This document shows, in pieces, positions 1 through 10,329 of a DNA stretch of 64,000 nucleotides; position 1 is the stretch's first letter; each line of letters opens with the position of its first letter. The notes beneath the pieces are model-generated. The model ran no database searches, had not been told where the DNA came from, and saw only the letters and a list, made by a program, of their open reading frames with translations. This DNA comes from Trifolium pratense (taxonomy: Eukaryota; Streptophyta; Magnoliopsida; Fabales; Fabaceae): contig NC_060065.1 of NCBI RefSeq assembly GCF_020283565.1, forward strand, positions 45,000,409-45,064,408. The letters are read 5' to 3'. A program made the position numbers and the translations under genes.

Positions 1-2729
1 AAGCATGGTATGCGATGGATTGGTCTAATGGATGCGTACGAAATAAGGCGTTGCTTTGCGAGGAGAAAAACAAGGATGGATTTGTGAAGTTAAGTGGTAT
101 GAAAGGGCCTGACACTACAAATAGTTGGTTGGATCAAACAATTGGTTTGGAGGAATGTAGAGTGAAGTGTTTGGATAATTGTTCTTGTATGGCATATGCA
201 AATTCAGATGTAAGAGGTGAAGGAAGTGGTTGTGCTTTGTGGTTTGGTGATTTAACTGATATTAGACAGTTTGCAGCTGGAGGGCAAGACTTGTATGTTA
301 GAATGGATTCTTCAGAATTAGGTATGATTATGAACTTAGCTTATGATATATTTATGTTAATCTTTGAATATTTACATTCCCTTTATGAATTTGTGATTTG
401 ATTTAGAGTAAAATAGTGTTTAGCTTCCTTATTAACCTCTGTAATGTCAAGATTCCGTCCTTTTAGCCCCTTATTGAATATGTTGGCTAAAGATTCCTCA
501 AAAATGATGACGTGACATGTTTAGTAAGGGGGTAAACCAAACTTCTAGGAGGCAAAAATACGGAATCTTAAGCCAATGTATTAATGAGCCGTTAAAAGGA
601 CAGAATTTTGACATTACAGTGGTAATCGAAAAAAACTTATATATATTAGAGTGGTAAATCAAAATTCGCTAACATTATAGGGGTAAACACCATTTAACCC
701 TTGATTTTAACTATGGTTTTTTGTTTGGTGATGCAATTGAATTAGAACATGTCAATGTGGGTCACAAGAAGAAAGGAGTTATAGTGGCAGTAATAGTTTC
801 TCTTGCCATAGCAATATTTTGTGGTATACTCATACTTGGTTGGTGTTATAGACAGAAATCAAGCACTTATGTAAAAGGTATAGTTTCTATTCTCAAAAAT
901 AAAATTTTAAGTCTAAGTTGTTGTGTTCATGTTCACAGAATTAATCACATTATAAGTATGCATACAGTTTGACTACTATATAGGTGCTAATGTGGTTCAA
1001 TTTCTTTGATTAGGGAGTTTTTTATTTAATAAAATATAAAGTTTTAGTTCTTTCAAAACTTAGAAGAAATTGTTGCAGCAAGATATATAGTACTAGTATA
1101 TACTATGAAGCACTGACACGGACACGACACTAACACGTTGACAATGAAAATAATTTGATAAATGGATTAATTAAATGTAATAATAAGTGTCGGTGCTATG
1201 GAGGATATATATACGCTGACATGCTTAATCTAAAATCATTTACTGTAATGTCTTAGATAAATCAGATTTCAGTATCAAAGAAGATCATCAAAACAGTGGG
1301 ATGCAGGTGGATGATGGAGATTTACCAGTCTTTAACTTGTCAACAATAGCAAAAGCCACTAACAACTTTACAATCAGTAACAAAATTGGAGAAGGTGGTT
1401 TTGGACCTGTATACAAGGTAAATAGCTTATAGATTATTAATGGGTTAATGACATTAAGAATTGAGAAGTTGAAATAGAAAAATGAGCATTTTCTAACAAT
1501 TGAAATTTTTGAATTTTAGGGAATTCTAACTGATGGAGTGGAAATTGCTGTGAAAAGGCTTTCAACAAGCTCAGGCCAAGGGTTGAATGAGTTTAAAAAC
1601 GAAGTAAAATTGATTGCGAAACTTCAACATCGAAATCTTGTAAAGCTTCTTGGTTGTTGCCTTGAAGGAGAAGAAAAAATGTTGGTTTATGAATACATGC
1701 CTAATAGTAGCTTGGACTCCTTTATTTTTGGTATGCATATAATAAATTGTCTATTTAGATTGTTAAATGTTGTTAAATGATTTTCAGTATCTCTTAACAT
1801 TTTTTTTTCTTCTTCTTTTCTTGTTCTGATGGGAATCTTGTAGATAAGCAGAAAAGTGAATTACTCGATTGGTCAAAGCGTTTCGACATTATATGTGGAA
1901 TTGCTAGGGGACTTGTCTATCTTCATCAGGATTCGAGACTAAGGATTATTCACAGAGATCTAAAGTTGAGTAATGTTTTACTAGATAAGGAAATGAATCC
2001 CAAAATTTCAGATTTTGGCATGGCTAGAATTTTCGGAGGAGATCAAAATGAAGGAAACACCAGGAGAATAGTTGGAACATAGTAAGTAAATCAGTTATTT
2101 TTCATTCGTGTTGAATTCATAGTACAAATGTTCTCCTAGTTAAGGCTTAAAAGTTTCGTTTTAAAATGTGTTGTGTAGTGGTTACATGGCACCAGAATAT
2201 GCTACAGATGGTTTATTTTCAGTGAAGTCAGATGTCTTCAGCTTCGGTGTTTTGTTGATGGAGATTATATCGGGGAACCGAAGCAGAGGATACTATAATC
2301 AAAACCAAAGTCACAATCTCATAGGCTATGTAAGTATCTAAAATTTTGTTTTTGCTTTTGCTAATTTCAAATGTATCATAAAAATTGTTTCTTGTATTAC
2401 AAGCAATTTTAATTTAATTTTTTCAGGCATGGAAACTTTGGAAAGAAGGAAGACCATTAAAATTGATTGATAAAAACATAGGAGACTCTTGTTTTATATC
2501 ACAAATATTACATTGCATTCATGTTAGTCTCTTGTGTGTTCAACAAAATCCAGAGGATAGACCTATAATGTCATGTGTGATTCTAATGTTGGTAAGTGAT
2601 TTTGAATTGCCTGAACCAAAACAGCCAGGATTCTTTTTGAAAGATTCAAGTGAAGGAGAGTCATCCACAAGTAAGCAACTGCTAAGTTCCACAAATGAAA
2701 TAACAATTACATTATTGGAGGCTAGATGA
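1..2729 (+). CDS. G-type lectin S-receptor-like Ser/Thr kinase, 5'-partial
   Basis: Plasma-membrane receptor-like kinase; the window opens inside the extracellular part. Exons inferred from GT-AG borders and continuous phase: 1-321, 746-877, 1257-1417, 1520-1730, 1844-2081, 2179-2329, 2427-2729. Exon 1 encodes a Cys-rich PAN/apple module ([17 protein letters not shown]) ending at QDLYVRM. Exon 2 encodes one membrane helix ([20 protein letters not shown]). Exons 3-7 encode the kinase: glycine loop GEGGFGPVY, catalytic Lys in [15 protein letters not shown] catalytic loop, DFGMARIF, and [11 protein letters not shown]. The C-terminal tail ends ITITLLEAR, typical of this family. No stop or frameshift interrupts the joined exons, so it looks functional. 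The lectin and S-locus domains lie upstream of the window. The catalytic loop has Leu where Ala is usual (HRDLKAS). Ligand and role cannot be read from the sequence. Confidence 0.93.
432..625. mobile_element. Small inverted-repeat (MITE-like) element in intron 1 of the receptor kinase
   Basis: About 35 bases at 432-466 (core TCTGTAATGTCAAGATTC) return in imperfect reverse complement at 591-625 (core GAATTTTGACATTACAG). The element is entirely intronic and has no ORF. No target-site duplication was fixed, so the outer borders and superfamily are uncertain. Confidence 0.5.
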
Positions 2730-2957
2730 TGATTTTTATCCTAAGATATCATTGTTGTATATTTGAAGAATATTGTAGTGGAAATTCAGATTGATTGTAA
2801 GTGACTAAATAGTGGTTATGCCTTTCTTTCTAAAGATCTTAGAGAGTTCGGAAAATTTAACATTTTGTCTTTTTATAGTCAATGTGAAACTAACCGGTTA
2901 GTTATAGTTGAATTCAACAAAATAAAATCAGTTATTTGTGTTCGTGTGTGAAATTTA

Positions 2958-2986
2958 CTAGTAATCGGACCCGTGCAATGCACGGG
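2958..2986 (-). mobile_element. Helitron 3' terminus (hairpin plus CTAG)
   Basis: Read on the minus strand this is a 7-bp-stem hairpin (CCCGTGC / GCACGGG at 2970-2986, loop of 3), followed after 8 bases by CTAG (2958-2961) and then T. That is the usual end of a plant Helitron, which inserts between A and T. The body would run to the right, but an LTR retrotransposon has inserted exactly at the hairpin edge, so the body resumes at about 7901. No helicase remnant was recognised beside this end and its 5' end was not found. Confidence 0.65.
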
Positions 2987-4218
2987 TGATTACGTCTCGT
3001 CAAATGTAGTTTTTAGAGTCTTTTTAATTAAGTTTTAGTTTATTGTTATTAGTTTAATAATTAATTTAAGGGAAATTTGAATAAATTGTGGTTTTGAAAT
3101 ATTTGTGTGATTTATATATGTTTTCTTTAGACTGATCTCTAATCCGCCAAAGTTTAGTGTTTTATTTGAATTGTCAGCAGGTAAGAAAGTTTGAATGAAA
3201 AAATAGTCAATTTAAAGTCCCATAATTTTGTACAAAACAAGTATATATCATAAGTGCAAAGTCTTTGTGGGGTGAGAATAGAAAATGTGAGCCTGGCCCA
3301 TGTCACAAAGTGAAAAACATTGGGTTGATTATTGAAAAAAAGCACTACACGGAACTGGAGAGAAAAATATAGGTCTTGGCTACTTGTGTTGATATATAAG
3401 GGACGAGTACAGGAACCTAAGGGGATCCACGCACAGACTGAGAGAAGAGAAGGCAGCACAGGACGAGAAAGAGAGGAGAATCTACTTGCACTTTGGAGAA
3501 CAATTCTTTCGACCATTCAAGTGCAATTGTGTAATTCTTAATTCCTCTTTTGATTGTTATGAGTAGCTAATTTTCCATTGTTAGGGATGAGTAAATCTAG
3601 ATGACTATTCTTGTTCTATGATTTGATTTATGATTATTGAAGAAGTTTATTGAATTATTTTACTTATCTCCGCGCTTAATGCTTTTATCGCTTGGCCGCC
3701 GTTAAATTGATTTGTGGTTCATATTGTGATACGGGAGTTGAATTTATGAATGCTTTGAGATAAGAAATTCTTGCCTTTGTAGTCTAGGAATAGATGCAAA
3801 CCCTTGAAACCAATTAAGAATTCTTGTTCACTCATGCTTAATTCTAATCTTAAATTCACTAAGGAATTAGGGGTTATTTTAGAATTAACGATTCTGTCAC
3901 TAAGGAATTAGGGCACGAATAATTTAGAGAATTCGGTAATAATTTGATAAATAGATTCAATTGTTATAGTCAAGTCAGAAACTCAAAATAGGAGTCTAGT
4001 GAAACTCATCCCTGACATTTTTATTATTATCAAATACAAAGGAATTTTCGTTGTCATTATTATTATTGCTATTGCAACCAATTAAACTAAAACCTTTTGT
4101 TCAATCGAGTAAAAATCACAATTCAACATTATAACGCGATCCTTGAGTTCGACACTCGGTCTTACCGTTTTAAATATATTACTTGCACGATTCAGTACAC
4201 TTGCTGAATTCGCCATCA
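2987..4218 (+). repeat. 5' LTR of the LARD-like element
   Basis: 1232 bp, TG...CA ends, same length as the 3' copy at 6664-7895. A TATA-like TATATAAGGG lies in the middle at about 3392-3401. The apparent ORFs inside it occur identically in the other LTR and are not genes. Confidence 0.95.
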
Positions 4219-4224
4219 AGTTTT

Positions 4225-4242
4225 TGGCGCCGTTGCCGGGGA
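4225..4242 (+). other. Primer-binding site complementary to tRNA-Asp
   Basis: TGGCGCCGTTGCCGGGGA begins 6 bases after the 5' LTR. It is complementary to the 3' end of plant tRNA-Asp including CCA. It sets the site where minus-strand DNA synthesis starts. Confidence 0.85.
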
Positions 4243-4414
4243 TTGCCAAATCATTGTTGAATTTTTGTTTTTGCTTAATTGAAATTTTTTGCTCTGCAAC
4301 AAAATTCTAGTTTTTCTTTGATTTTTATATTTATTTTTTTATTTGTTGAGTTTACTAATGTTGTGTGCTAGTGGTGTTTTTTCTTTTGTTTGAGATAATT
4401 ATCCACCATATAGC

Positions 4415-5179
4415 ATGAAAGACTTTGATGATTCTGTCCTACGACAAATATTGGAAGAGCTTGATACTTGTCTTCTAACTGCTCAATGTCGTATACTTGA
4501 GGGACAAATCACGAGAGATGAACTTGAACAAGAGCTTCTCCAGGTGCGATTTGTTAAGGATGATTTTTATGATGAAGAATATAGGGATGATATTGTTGAT
4601 TATAATGTCCTACCACAAGAAGAGGAGGAGTGTTACATGAAAAAGATCAATTGGGAACAAATGTTACCTCCTCAAGTGTTACCGAAAGATTTATATGACA
4701 AGAACTCTCACATCAAAGATGTTTTGATTGAATTCATGAATATTAATCAAGGTTCAATTGACAAATTTGAAAGCCAATGCGAAAGGTTATATGAACAAAT
4801 AGTGGAATTTGAAAAGATGAATGAGAAGTTCAAGATTGGAGATGACCTCATTGATGTGAAAAAGAAAGATGAGGAGGAAGAATTAATAAAAGTTGAGGAT
4901 AATCTAGTGGAAACTCAAAAGTCTCAACTTTTGAGTAGTGAATATGTCGACCAAGAAATTTCTCAACATAAAAACATTCCTCAAATTGTTTTTAGCAACA
5001 AGGTAGAGAAAAGAGAGGAGATTGATGAAGTTTTGGATGTCATTTATGCTTTGTTCATTAATTTCCACTTGAAAAAGTTATGGAAGAAACATCATCTATA
5101 TCTCAAGTTCATGGAGTTCCTACCCAACAAAATGAAGAAGAAGGATGATGTGTTCTTTGTGTCATATATGCCACCTTAA
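4415..5179 (+). CDS. Unknown 254-aa ORF of the LARD-like element
   Basis: I do not recognise this protein. It is the only long ORF in the element and starts about 200 bases after the 5' LTR. It is rich in Glu, Asp and Lys, strongly acidic around residues 50-75 (FYDEEYRDD, PQEEEECYMKK) and again near 145-165. Leu/Glu-rich stretches near residues 10-45 and 105-140 could form coiled coils. No signal peptide, membrane segment, CCHC knuckle or catalytic motif is visible. Such ORFs may be short gag relatives or packaging proteins, but nothing here proves it. The intact frame in a very young copy suggests the ORF is preserved in its source elements. Codon use is AT-rich like the surroundings. Confidence 0.6.
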   Translation: MKDFDDSVLRQILEELDTCLLTAQCRILEGQITRDELEQELLQVRFVKDDFYDEEYRDDIVDYNVLPQEEEECYMKKINWEQMLPPQVLPKDLYDKNSHIKDVLIEFMNINQGSIDKFESQCERLYEQIVEFEKMNEKFKIGDDLIDVKKKDEEEELIKVEDNLVETQKSQLLSSEYVDQEISQHKNIPQIVFSNKVEKREEIDEVLDVIYALFINFHLKKLWKKHHLYLKFMEFLPNKMKKKDDVFFVSYMPP

Positions 5180-5214
5180 TAGTGGTTGATGTGTCAAGCT
5201 AATGACATTAAAGA

Positions 5215-5243
5215 AGCGCTGCATGGGAGGCAACCCATGAGAG
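5215..5243 (+). other. Hairpin motif downstream of the LARD ORF
   Basis: CATGGG (5222-5227) and CCCATG (5234-5239) pair around the loop AGGCAA, preceded by AGCGCT. It lies about 40 bases after the ORF stop. I recall a similar GGGAGGCAACCC motif from non-coding parts of other plant gypsy-type elements; it may be an RNA element for packaging or dimerisation (inference). Confidence 0.5.
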
Positions 5244-5799
5244 GTAACTTAGCTTTAATTTCAATTTTATTTTCTTGTTTATGTTAGTTCTAAAACTTCC
5301 TGTTGAGTCTGAATAAATACTTTTGAGAGAATTAGTCACGTCCCGAATTTGATCTGTTTGAAATATTAATTTTCTTGTGTGGTTTGATTTTGAACACTTG
5401 ACTTGATTGAACTGTTAGTTTGTCTCTATCTTAGAAAAAACTGTTAGCTTGCACAATTGATTGCTTTTTGATTATACTAGTCTGCCGATGATTTTGATGG
5501 AATAATATCTTTTGTTTGACATAATGCCAAATGCTCTTATTTCTCTCTATTATCCCAACTGTAAGCTTTTGAGCCTAAACACTTGAATTTTTTTTCTTGA
5601 TGTGTGAATTGTCCAGACATGTGTTTTTCCTTCAGAACTTGCATTTATTCTTAACGGCATTGCATATGATTTTTGCATTACACTGAGGCATGTTGTTTGG
5701 TACCTTGAGCCTTTTCTGACCACCCTATGAATAATATTATCCTTTGCTAAACCCCTTTGAGCCTGATACCCTTTTATTGTGTTACTGAGCCACATTACA

Positions 5800-6663
5800 A
5801 GCCAAAGACCGAAAAAAAAAAATACCCACCTTACTTGGAGTTAATTAGGGACTTCTCATTGAGTCTTGGTAAAATTTTAAGTTTGGGGTTGCTCATGGGA
5901 TAGCAACCTTTAAGTTTGGGGTGACAATTGAAAGAAGAATGAATGATTTTGGGGAAAAGAGAGCAAACACAAAAAAATTGAAGAACTGTGAAAGAGAAAG
6001 AAAAAAAAGAGAATTGAAAAAAAAAATGAAAGAAAGAAAGAAAAATTGGAAGAAAAAAAAAAGAAAAGAAAATCAAAAGCCAAAAATATGCATTTAAATT
6101 TTTGTGCTAAAGGTTGTGATTAGACAACAATTCTCTAAGCTCTCAAGTTTTATCTTATTAAAGGTTTTGGTGTGAATTGTAACAAGTGGACATATTGAGA
6201 TAGTCTATCTAACTCCAAGTCTTTAGCCTACTATCCAAAAATATATATCCCACCTTCACCTAAGCCCCGTTATAACCTGAAAAGTCCTCTAAAAGTGTAT
6301 GCATAATTATTTTGTGATTGCTGTATAGAATTTTTTCAAGCTTATGGTAGGCGGATGCATGATCTAGGATTTGAGTGATATTCTTAACCCTTAAACACTT
6401 GAGAGAATTTTGTGAGATTGTGTGAAGAGAGAGATATGAGTTTGATGGATAAGTGTTGAATGAATTGCATTGCGTTCCTGATCGATTGTTTGTGGATGAA
6501 AGTGATCTTGAGTATGATATTTTTGTTTGCTGACATGTTTGCTAATATTGATTATGAAGATAGATTGACAGGAAAGTTTGATCACGTGTTTGAAGTTTAA
6601 TTGCACACTCACTTTTTGAAGTTTTGTTCCTTGAGGACAAGTAACAGAATAAGTTTGGGGTTG
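5800..6663 (+). other. Purine-rich 3' internal region of the LARD with polypurine-like tracts
   Basis: AAGTTTGGGG occurs three times, at about 5879, 5912 and 6651. The last sits directly before the 3' LTR and is the likely plus-strand primer. Between them lies a roughly 100-base A/G-rich stretch (about 5990-6085). No gene is seen. Confidence 0.5.
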
Positions 6664-7895
6664 TGATTACGTCTCGTCAAATGTAGTTTTTAGAGTCTTT
6701 TTAATTAAGTTTTAGTTTATTGTTATTAGTTTAATAATTAATTTAAGGGAAATTTGAATAAATTGTGGTTTTGAAATATTTGTGTGATTTATATATGTTT
6801 TCTTTAGACTGATCTCTAATCCGCCAAAGTTTAGTGTTTTATTTGAATTGTCAGCAGGTAAGAAAGTTTGAATGAAAAAATAGTCAATTTAAAGTCCCAT
6901 AATTTTGTACAAAACAAGTATATATCATAAGTGCAAAGTCTTTGTGGGGTGAGAATAGAAAATGTGAGCCTGGCCCATGTCACAAAGTGAAAAACATTGG
7001 GTTGATTATTGAAAAAAAGCACTACACGGAACTGGAGAGAAAAATATAGGTCTTGGCTACTTGTGTTGATATATAAGGGACGAGTACAGGAACCTAAGGG
7101 GATCCACGCACAGACTGAGAGAAGAGAAGGCAGCACAGGACGAGAAAGAGAGGAGAATCTACTTGCACTTTGGAGAACAATTCTTTCGACCATTCAAGTG
7201 CAATTGTGTAATTCTTAATTCCTCTTTTGATTGTTATGAGTAGCTAATTTTCCATTGTTAGGGATGAGTAAATCTAGATGACTATTCTTGTTCTATGATT
7301 TGATTTATGATTATTGAAGAAGTTTATTGAATTATTTTACTTATCTCCGCGCTTAATGCTTTTATCGCTTGGCCGCCGTTAAATTGATTTGTGGTTCATA
7401 TTGTGATACGGGAGTTGAATTTATGAATGCTTTGAGATAAGAAATTCTTGCCTTTGTAGTCTAGGAATAGATGCAAACCCTTGAAACCAATTAAGAATTC
7501 TTGTTCACTCATGCTTAATTCTAATCTTAAATTCACTAAGGAATTAGGGGTTATTTTAGAATTAACGATTCTGTCACTAAGGAATTAGGGCACGAATAAT
7601 TTAGAGAATTCGGTAATAATTTGATAAATAGATTCAATTGTTATAGTCAAGTCAGAAACTCAAAATAGGAGTCTAGTGAAACTCATCCCTGACATTTTTA
7701 TTATTATCAAATACAAAGGAATTTTCGTTGTCATTATTATTATTGCTATTGCAACCAATTAAACTAAAACCTTTTGTTCAATCGAGTAAAAATCACAATT
7801 CAACATTATAACGCGATCCTTGAGTTCGACACTCGGTCTTACCGTTTTAAATATATTACTTGCACGATTCAGTACACTTGCTGAATTCGCCATCA
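6664..7895 (+). repeat. 3' LTR of the LARD-like element
   Basis: 1232 bp, apparently identical to the 5' LTR, followed by the ACGGG target duplication (7896-7900). Confidence 0.95.
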
Positions 7896-7900
7896 ACGGG

Positions 7901-8700
7901 CGACAAATAGCTTATATATTTAAATAATGACATAAGATTTTTTAAATATAACAATTTGACAAATGTTAAAAAAAAAAAACTATATTGTTACCAAGATATT
8001 TTTCCCATTTACATGACTATCAGTGATGTTTATCTCCAAAAACCTTTCGGCTTGAACGTCTTCTTCAAGAATAAAATTCCTCCGGTACAAAATATGGGAT
8101 AAATATACTGATTATATGATAGAATATTGGGTGTCAAGCTACATTGTTATAGTATAGTGATGTTATAGTACTTGATGTTAAGCTACAATATTTTTGGGTG
8201 TTTAGTTATCGAATGACAGAAGTACTGAAAATACGGTTATGGTAAGCCCCCGCATTTTTGGGAGACGGGTTCAGAAATTATCCTAAACATACTGTGCAAA
8301 ACAAAATAAAATTGTAGAGTAATGTAGAAAATACAATGAACCTATTAACAAAAAGGTAAAGTAGACTTGATAAAAAAATGTTTAGGATAAGAAGAATCTA
8401 TTTCCGACGTGTAGAAATTATAGGTTTTTAAGAAATACCCATTAATCTGTATGCTAACAAGGAATGGGGGTGACATTGACATACACGTCGGATTTAGGAA
8501 AAGAAAAATGTTATTTCTTAAAAATCACACCCCCGAAAAGGAAAAGAAAATATTTTTTCTCTCGTCCAGGATGAATTAAAAAAAATGATATTTTTTCTGT
8601 TCTTTTTTTGAAGGAGTAAATTAGAATGATAAAGGTTGTTGTAAAAAAAAAACAGAACCATAGAGTTGGAAAAAGTTGTCAATTTTTTTATGGTTGCTTT
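7901..8700. other. Non-coding region right of the LARD
   Basis: AT-rich. It probably begins with the body of the Helitron whose end is at 2958. No ORF or RNA gene is recognised. Confidence 0.4.
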
Positions 8701-8701
8701 T

Positions 8702-8824
8702 TATCAAAAGATCTCATCCGGTAGATAAGATAACATGATCGGAGATTCTGATTCATTAGAAGCTCCGATGATGTTAGAATCTCTGATGATGCGTCTCTTA
8801 TCTACCGGAATAGATCTTTTGATA
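8702..8824. repeat. Long imperfect foldback hairpin
   Basis: The 29-base arm at 8702-8730 returns in reverse complement at 8796-8824 with two mismatches. A second nested pair (8735-8749 with 8776-8790) continues the stem, so the 123 bases could form one long hairpin with a roughly 26-base loop. No ORF. It could be a decayed foldback transposon, a MITE or a small-RNA precursor. Confidence 0.75.
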
Positions 8825-8919
8825 GTATAAATCTTACCGAAAAGATGTCTTCTGCTAGTATAAATCTTATCAGAAAATATCTTCCGCTAGTATAAATCTT
8901 ACCAGGAGATATCTTTCGG
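8823..8919. repeat. Three-unit tandem repeat, about 32 bp
   Basis: TAGTATAAATCTTA heads three diverged units starting at 8823, 8856 and 8888. The array abuts the foldback hairpin and begins inside its right arm. Confidence 0.75.
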
Positions 8920-9834
8920 TAGCATTTTTTTTAGTGTGAGCAATTCAGGTGGCAAAGAATAACCATCCAATATTCAATATTTTTTGGGTGTTTCTTTTGG
9001 TGCCCGCGAAGTTTCTCAACATTTTTCTTTTTTTTCTCAAATTTCTCAATTTGATTCATCCGCTACTTAAGTATAGCATCGTGCAGGAGAAACACATGGC
9101 GTAAAAAAAAACACCGATATTTTTATTCTTCATTGTTTGTCTTATTCTTAGACACTACATATCTCTTTCTGGAAAATTGCTCATTACACCCCCTATATGC
9201 TTCCTGGCCCCCCAAATAAACATAGCTTCAATCGTAAATTTCGAGAACGCTTATAGGTAGAACAAAAAGTAAAAAAGATTTTTTTAAAAAACTTTTAATT
9301 CAGTTCCAAAGAATCTGAAATGTATAAAAAAATGGGTGTGGGATATCTCAGTTGAATCTTTCTGGAACACAAATTGGGAGGTAGGCTTTGTATTTTTCTG
9401 ACATATGTTACTTATATATCTCTATAAGTGAAGCTTAGGTTATTCCTAAACCTTCATTGTACTGATTTAGCACCTCTAAAAAACCTTCGTACAATTTTTT
9501 ATTCTACTAACTATTCTACTATATAGTTCACTTTTTAGAATGCGAAACTCGTTTTTTTCATGATTTTTTTCTTCTAGGGGGACACATACGCTTTTTTGAG
9601 TTAAAAATATTGTCACTCGCTACATAGAATGCGAAAAGTGCTTGCGTCCTAGAAAGCAAGGAGTTAGTATGATAATTTCAAAGGGTGCGTAAGCAATTTA
9701 GGGGTTGTGAAAAGCAAAACTCTCCTCTTTTTGCCTTCAGCCTGTGTTTAGCCCATGTGCCTTTTATATACAATCCATATTTCACCGGCCCAAAATAAAG
9801 AAAAAAAAAACTAATAAATTTATGGACCTTCAAC
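8920..9834. other. Non-coding region
   Basis: AT-rich sequence with homopolymer runs. I see no gene, RNA or bounded mobile element here. Confidence 0.4.
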
Positions 9835-9844
9835 AATTATTTTC

Positions 9845-10319
9845 GGAAAAATAGTCATTTTAGTCCCTCAATGTGTAATTCGCTGTCATTTTGCTCCCCC
9901 ACTGAGGAAAACTATTGAATAGTCCCTGAATCTGCATTTCGTTAGTCAGTTTGATCTCTGTTATTAAGTTTGACCGTTAACTCTGTGTGTCACGTGTCAC
10001 TAAAAAATGTTACATAAGTTTTTTTTTTTTTATATAAAGTTAATGACAATTTTTAACATTAGGGACCATAATGATAGAGAGTTGCACATTCAGGGACCAA
10101 AATGGTTGTTTCCCCGTCCCTAGTGTCAACTTGGCAAGCTGACGTGTGCCCAAAAAAATGTCACGTCAGCGTTTTTGTTGAGTTAACGGGTAAACTTAAT
10201 GGCAGGGACTAAACTGACTAACGGAATGCAGATTCAGGGACTATTTAGTAGTTTTTCATTAGTGAGAAACCAAAATGACAGTGAATTACATATTAAGGGA
10301 TCAAAATGACTATTTTCCC
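9845..10319. mobile_element. Mutator-like MITE (475 bp)
   Basis: Long inverted termini (GGAAAAATAGTCATTTTAG at the left, matched by reverse complement at the right) pair over well more than 50 bases. The element is flanked by a perfect 10-bp duplication AATTATTTTC (9835-9844 and 10320-10329). Long TIRs with a 9-11-bp duplication are the Mutator-superfamily signature. There is no coding capacity, so it depended on a transposase in trans. Confidence 0.85.
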
Positions 10320-10329
10320 AATTATTTTC

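Larger units (their letters stand above)
2987..7895 (+). mobile_element. Non-autonomous LTR retrotransposon (LARD-like), tRNA-Asp primed, intact
   Basis: Two LTRs of exactly 1232 bp (2987-4218 and 6664-7895) begin TGATTACG and end CGCCATCA. They are flanked by a perfect 5-bp duplication ACGGG (2982-2986 and 7896-7900). I saw no difference between the LTRs by eye, which implies very recent insertion. The internal region is 2445 bp. It holds a primer-binding site matching tRNA-Asp, one ORF of 254 codons, a small hairpin, and a purine stretch AAGTTTGGGG just before the 3' LTR. No gag zinc knuckle, protease, reverse transcriptase, RNase H or integrase motif is present, so it must have moved with proteins supplied in trans. 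The tRNA-Asp site and the AAGTTTGGGG tract are those I associate with Ty3/gypsy elements of the Athila/Tat type; this lineage call is inference. Confidence 0.93.

Noticed and set aside
3154..3541. Overlapping ORFs of 120 aa (minus) and 69 aa (plus), repeated identically at 6831-7218
   Set aside because: They lie inside the two LTRs and recur only because the LTRs are identical; no protein-like features.
8398..8530. Short inverted words (TTCCGACGTG / CACGTCGGA and TTTTTAAGAAAT / ATTTCTTAAAAA)
   Set aside because: The two pairs cross each other, so they do not form one foldback; no flanking duplication found.
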